NCBI GenBank assembly: GCA_025353525.1
Contig: JANXOO010001109.1
Location: 1 to 7,540 of the forward strand
Length of the DNA: 7,540 nucleotides
Direction: 5' to 3'
Origin: Schlesneria sp.
GTDB lineage: Bacteria > Planctomycetota > Planctomycetia > Planctomycetales > Planctomycetaceae
Shown here in pieces: positions 6,126 to 7,540 of the stretch; positions within the stretch are counted from its first letter, which is position 1, and each line of letters opens with the position of its first letter. The position numbers and the translations under genes are program-made. The notes below the pieces were generated by a model. The model made no database searches. It saw only the letters and a list, made by a program, of their open reading frames with translations, and was not told the DNA's origin.

Positions 6126-7154
6126 CTATGGAGTCTCGCCGATTATCCATGCGACGATCTGGCGATCGAGCCAGGCGGGACCTGCCGTTGTGACAAACCC
6201 GATGTGGCCGCCGTGCTTCGGGGCACACAATTCGGTGGTCGAGGACAATTCGGCATGCTCAAACGGATGGAACGGAACCACCGGATCATCCTGAGCCGCA
6301 ATAATTAATGTGGGAACGGCAATTGTGGATAGAAATTGCCTTGCACTGCATTGCTCGTAATACGCAGACGCTGAGGAAAAGCCGCAGACGGGCGCTGTAA
6401 ACGATTCGTCAAATTCTCGCATCGATCGCGGCAATCGTTGAAACCACCCGTCAGGAACAATTGCGTCCGGTCGAACCCGCGCACGAAGTCGAATGTTGCG
6501 AATGCAAAGATTTGCAAAGTATCGGTCGTACCATCGGCCCAGGCCCGTTTTCAGCGATTCGATGCAAACGGACAGGTCGATTGGCGGACTGATTGACACC
6601 GCTCGCTCGATACCTGCCGTCCCCCCCTGCACCGCCCCCGCTTCGCCGAGCAGTTTCAGCGCGACGTTTCCGCCAAGCGAAAAGCCAACCAGACAAATTG
6701 GCGAATCAGGAACCCGATCGCGCAATACCGACAGCACCGACAGCACATCGTCCGAACGACCGCTGTGATAGGGGAACCGAGCCATGGAAACACCTGCCCC
6801 GCAACCGCGCCAGTCGAGTCGGATTGTTCTGACATCCCGAAGGTTCAATTGATGAGAAATCCGCCGCATATATGGGCTGTTGTGACTCCCCGCCAATCCG
6901 TGCAGCATTAACACCACCCGGTCACCCGGTTGCCACCCCGCCGGACAATCATCATGAAAAACGAGTCGATCGCCATCGTCGAGCGACACTTCTCCCGTCG
7001 TACTGGTCGTCGTCGTCAAAATGCACGGATTGGACTTTTTTCGAAACAGAAAAACGCCCGCCAGTGTTTGTACGTGACCGTTCCGCATTGGCCACGAGGG
7101 GTCGAATGCCTCGATCCGGCTTTGCTGACCTTGTGATGGTGCAGAAACTTGCAT
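6126..7154 (-). CDS. Alpha/beta hydrolase, YheT family (COG0429)
   Basis: A 342-residue cytoplasmic hydrolase, probably a carboxylesterase-like enzyme; family members have been linked to ester or lipid hydrolysis, but the substrate is unknown. The N-terminal N-G-H-V-Q-T-L (25-31) is a YheT hallmark. L-H-G-L-A-G-S (84-90) supplies the oxyanion region, with S-P-Y after it. R-L-D-W-R-G-C-G (112-119) follows. The nucleophile elbow is G-F-S-L-G-G-N (157-163) with Ser159. The acid is in A-Q-D-D-P (287-291; Asp289 or Asp290), and the base is His317 in H-G-G-H-I-G-F (314-320). The triad is therefore complete and the length normal. ATG 7154 is the first ATG in frame after an in-frame TAG that is also the stop of the dehydrogenase upstream. 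It has no clear Shine-Dalgarno, but it puts the G-H-V-Q-T-L motif at the usual distance. The 54-bp gap to the dehydrogenase makes co-transcription possible. Confidence 0.92.
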   Translation of the reverse strand: MQVSAPSQGQQSRIEAFDPSWPMRNGHVQTLAGVFLFRKKSNPCILTTTTSTTGEVSLDDGDRLVFHDDCPAGWQPGDRVVLMLHGLAGSHNSPYMRRISHQLNLRDVRTIRLDWRGCGAGVSMARFPYHSGRSDDVLSVLSVLRDRVPDSPICLVGFSLGGNVALKLLGEAGAVQGGTAGIERAVSISPPIDLSVCIESLKTGLGRWYDRYFANLCIRNIRLRARVRPDAIVPDGWFQRLPRSMREFDESFTAPVCGFSSASAYYEQCSARQFLSTIAVPTLIIAAQDDPVVPFHPFEHAELSSTTELCAPKHGGHIGFVTTAGPAWLDRQIVAWIIGETP

Positions 7155-7208
7155 GGACGATTGAAACTTGTTGGACCAACGAGACTGAAACGTTCGGCAT
7201 GGGCCGTA

Positions 7209-7540
7209 CTATGTCAGACTCATGGTAACCGTTTTGAGTTCGGTGTAGTTAGACAGCGCGATCTCTCCCAGTTCGCGACCCATACCGCTCATTTTGAAGC
7301 CGCCGAACGGTGCAGCTGCGTCAAAGACATCGTAACAGTTGATCCACACGGTTCCCGCACGAACACTCGCCGCAAACTTGTGAGCTTTGGCAATATCACG
7401 AGTCCAGACAGCGGCGGCCAGTCCGTAATACGTACTGTTCGCTCGTTCGATGATGTCGTCCGTATTTTTGAACGGAAGAATGCTGAGGACCGGTCCGAAA
7501 ATCTCGTCGCGAGCGATCGCCATGTTGTCGGTAACGTTTG
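7209..7540 (-). CDS. Aldehyde dehydrogenase family protein, C-terminal part (5' end outside window)
   Basis: About 109 residues of the C-terminal part of an NAD(P)-dependent aldehyde dehydrogenase, which oxidises an aldehyde to a carboxylic acid. The frame is open to the window edge (N-V-T-D-N ahead of M-A-I-A-R), so the Met at 7523 is internal. Seen in order are the E-I-F-G-P-V motif, in which the Glu contacts the NAD ribose, then [21 protein letters not shown] and the C-terminal [15 protein letters not shown] with Y-T-E-L-K-T-V-T. The wording is closest to the ALDH1/2-like and betaine-aldehyde-type group. The catalytic Cys and general-base Glu lie outside the window, so activity and substrate cannot be judged. 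It ends with TAG, 54 bp before the hydrolase gene on the same strand. Confidence 0.93.
   Translation of the reverse strand, partial: NVTDNMAIARDEIFGPVLSILPFKNTDDIIERANSTYYGLAAAVWTRDIAKAHKFAASVRAGTVWINCYDVFDAAAPFGGFKMSGMGRELGEIALSNYTELKTVTMSLT

Noticed and set aside
1..7540. Defence, CRISPR, phage or secondary-metabolite system
   Set aside because: No repeat-spacer array, nuclease, helicase, toxin-antitoxin pair, integrase or synthase is visible. All recognisable genes are metabolic, transport or secreted-propeller types.

Overview
The window looks like chromosomal DNA of a planctomycete (Planctomycetia), inferred from gene content. There is a secreted protein with ten EF-hand loops fused to a TolB-type beta-propeller. 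There is also the N-terminus of a secreted PQQ/BamB-like propeller protein carrying the W-P-x-W-M-G-P-N-R-D-G-I-S signature that is very common in that group. Base composition is moderate (about mid-50s GC by eye) and even across the window. I see no tRNA, rRNA, CRISPR array, insertion sequence or phage gene.

Left part (about 1-3833), all on the minus strand, reads as one probable operon transcribed right to left: (i) EF-hand/TolB-propeller secreted protein, (ii) YitT-family membrane protein with a C-terminal DUF2179 domain, 10 bp downstream, (iii) a GNAT N-acetyltransferase of the RimJ/RimL type, 39 bp downstream, (iv) a secreted PQQ-like propeller protein whose ATG overlaps the GNAT stop as ATGA. 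In gene (iv) the frame is broken after 54 codons by TAA, yet the family pattern seems to continue beyond it to the window edge. This suggests a nonsense mutation, a pseudogene or a sequence error.

Middle (3834-4484): about 650 bp of non-coding DNA between divergent genes. It contains an imperfect inverted repeat (4056-4133) with a perfect 12-bp palindrome at its centre, resembling dispersed intergenic repeats. Then comes a plus-strand APC-superfamily amino-acid permease of the cationic amino-acid transporter type (4485-5984) with a strong ribosome-binding site. A 26-bp near-perfect tandem duplication straddles its stop codon.

Right part (6126-7540), minus strand and convergent with the permease: a YheT-type alpha/beta hydrolase preceded, 54 bp upstream, by the C-terminal part of an NAD(P)-dependent aldehyde dehydrogenase that runs off the window. 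These two may be co-transcribed.

The genes do not make up one obvious pathway. They read as housekeeping and accessory metabolism, transport and secreted calcium-binding propeller proteins. I found no convincing previously undescribed multi-gene system. The items most worth checking are the in-frame stop at 12-14, the nested inverted repeat, the 26-bp duplication and the EF-hand/propeller architecture.
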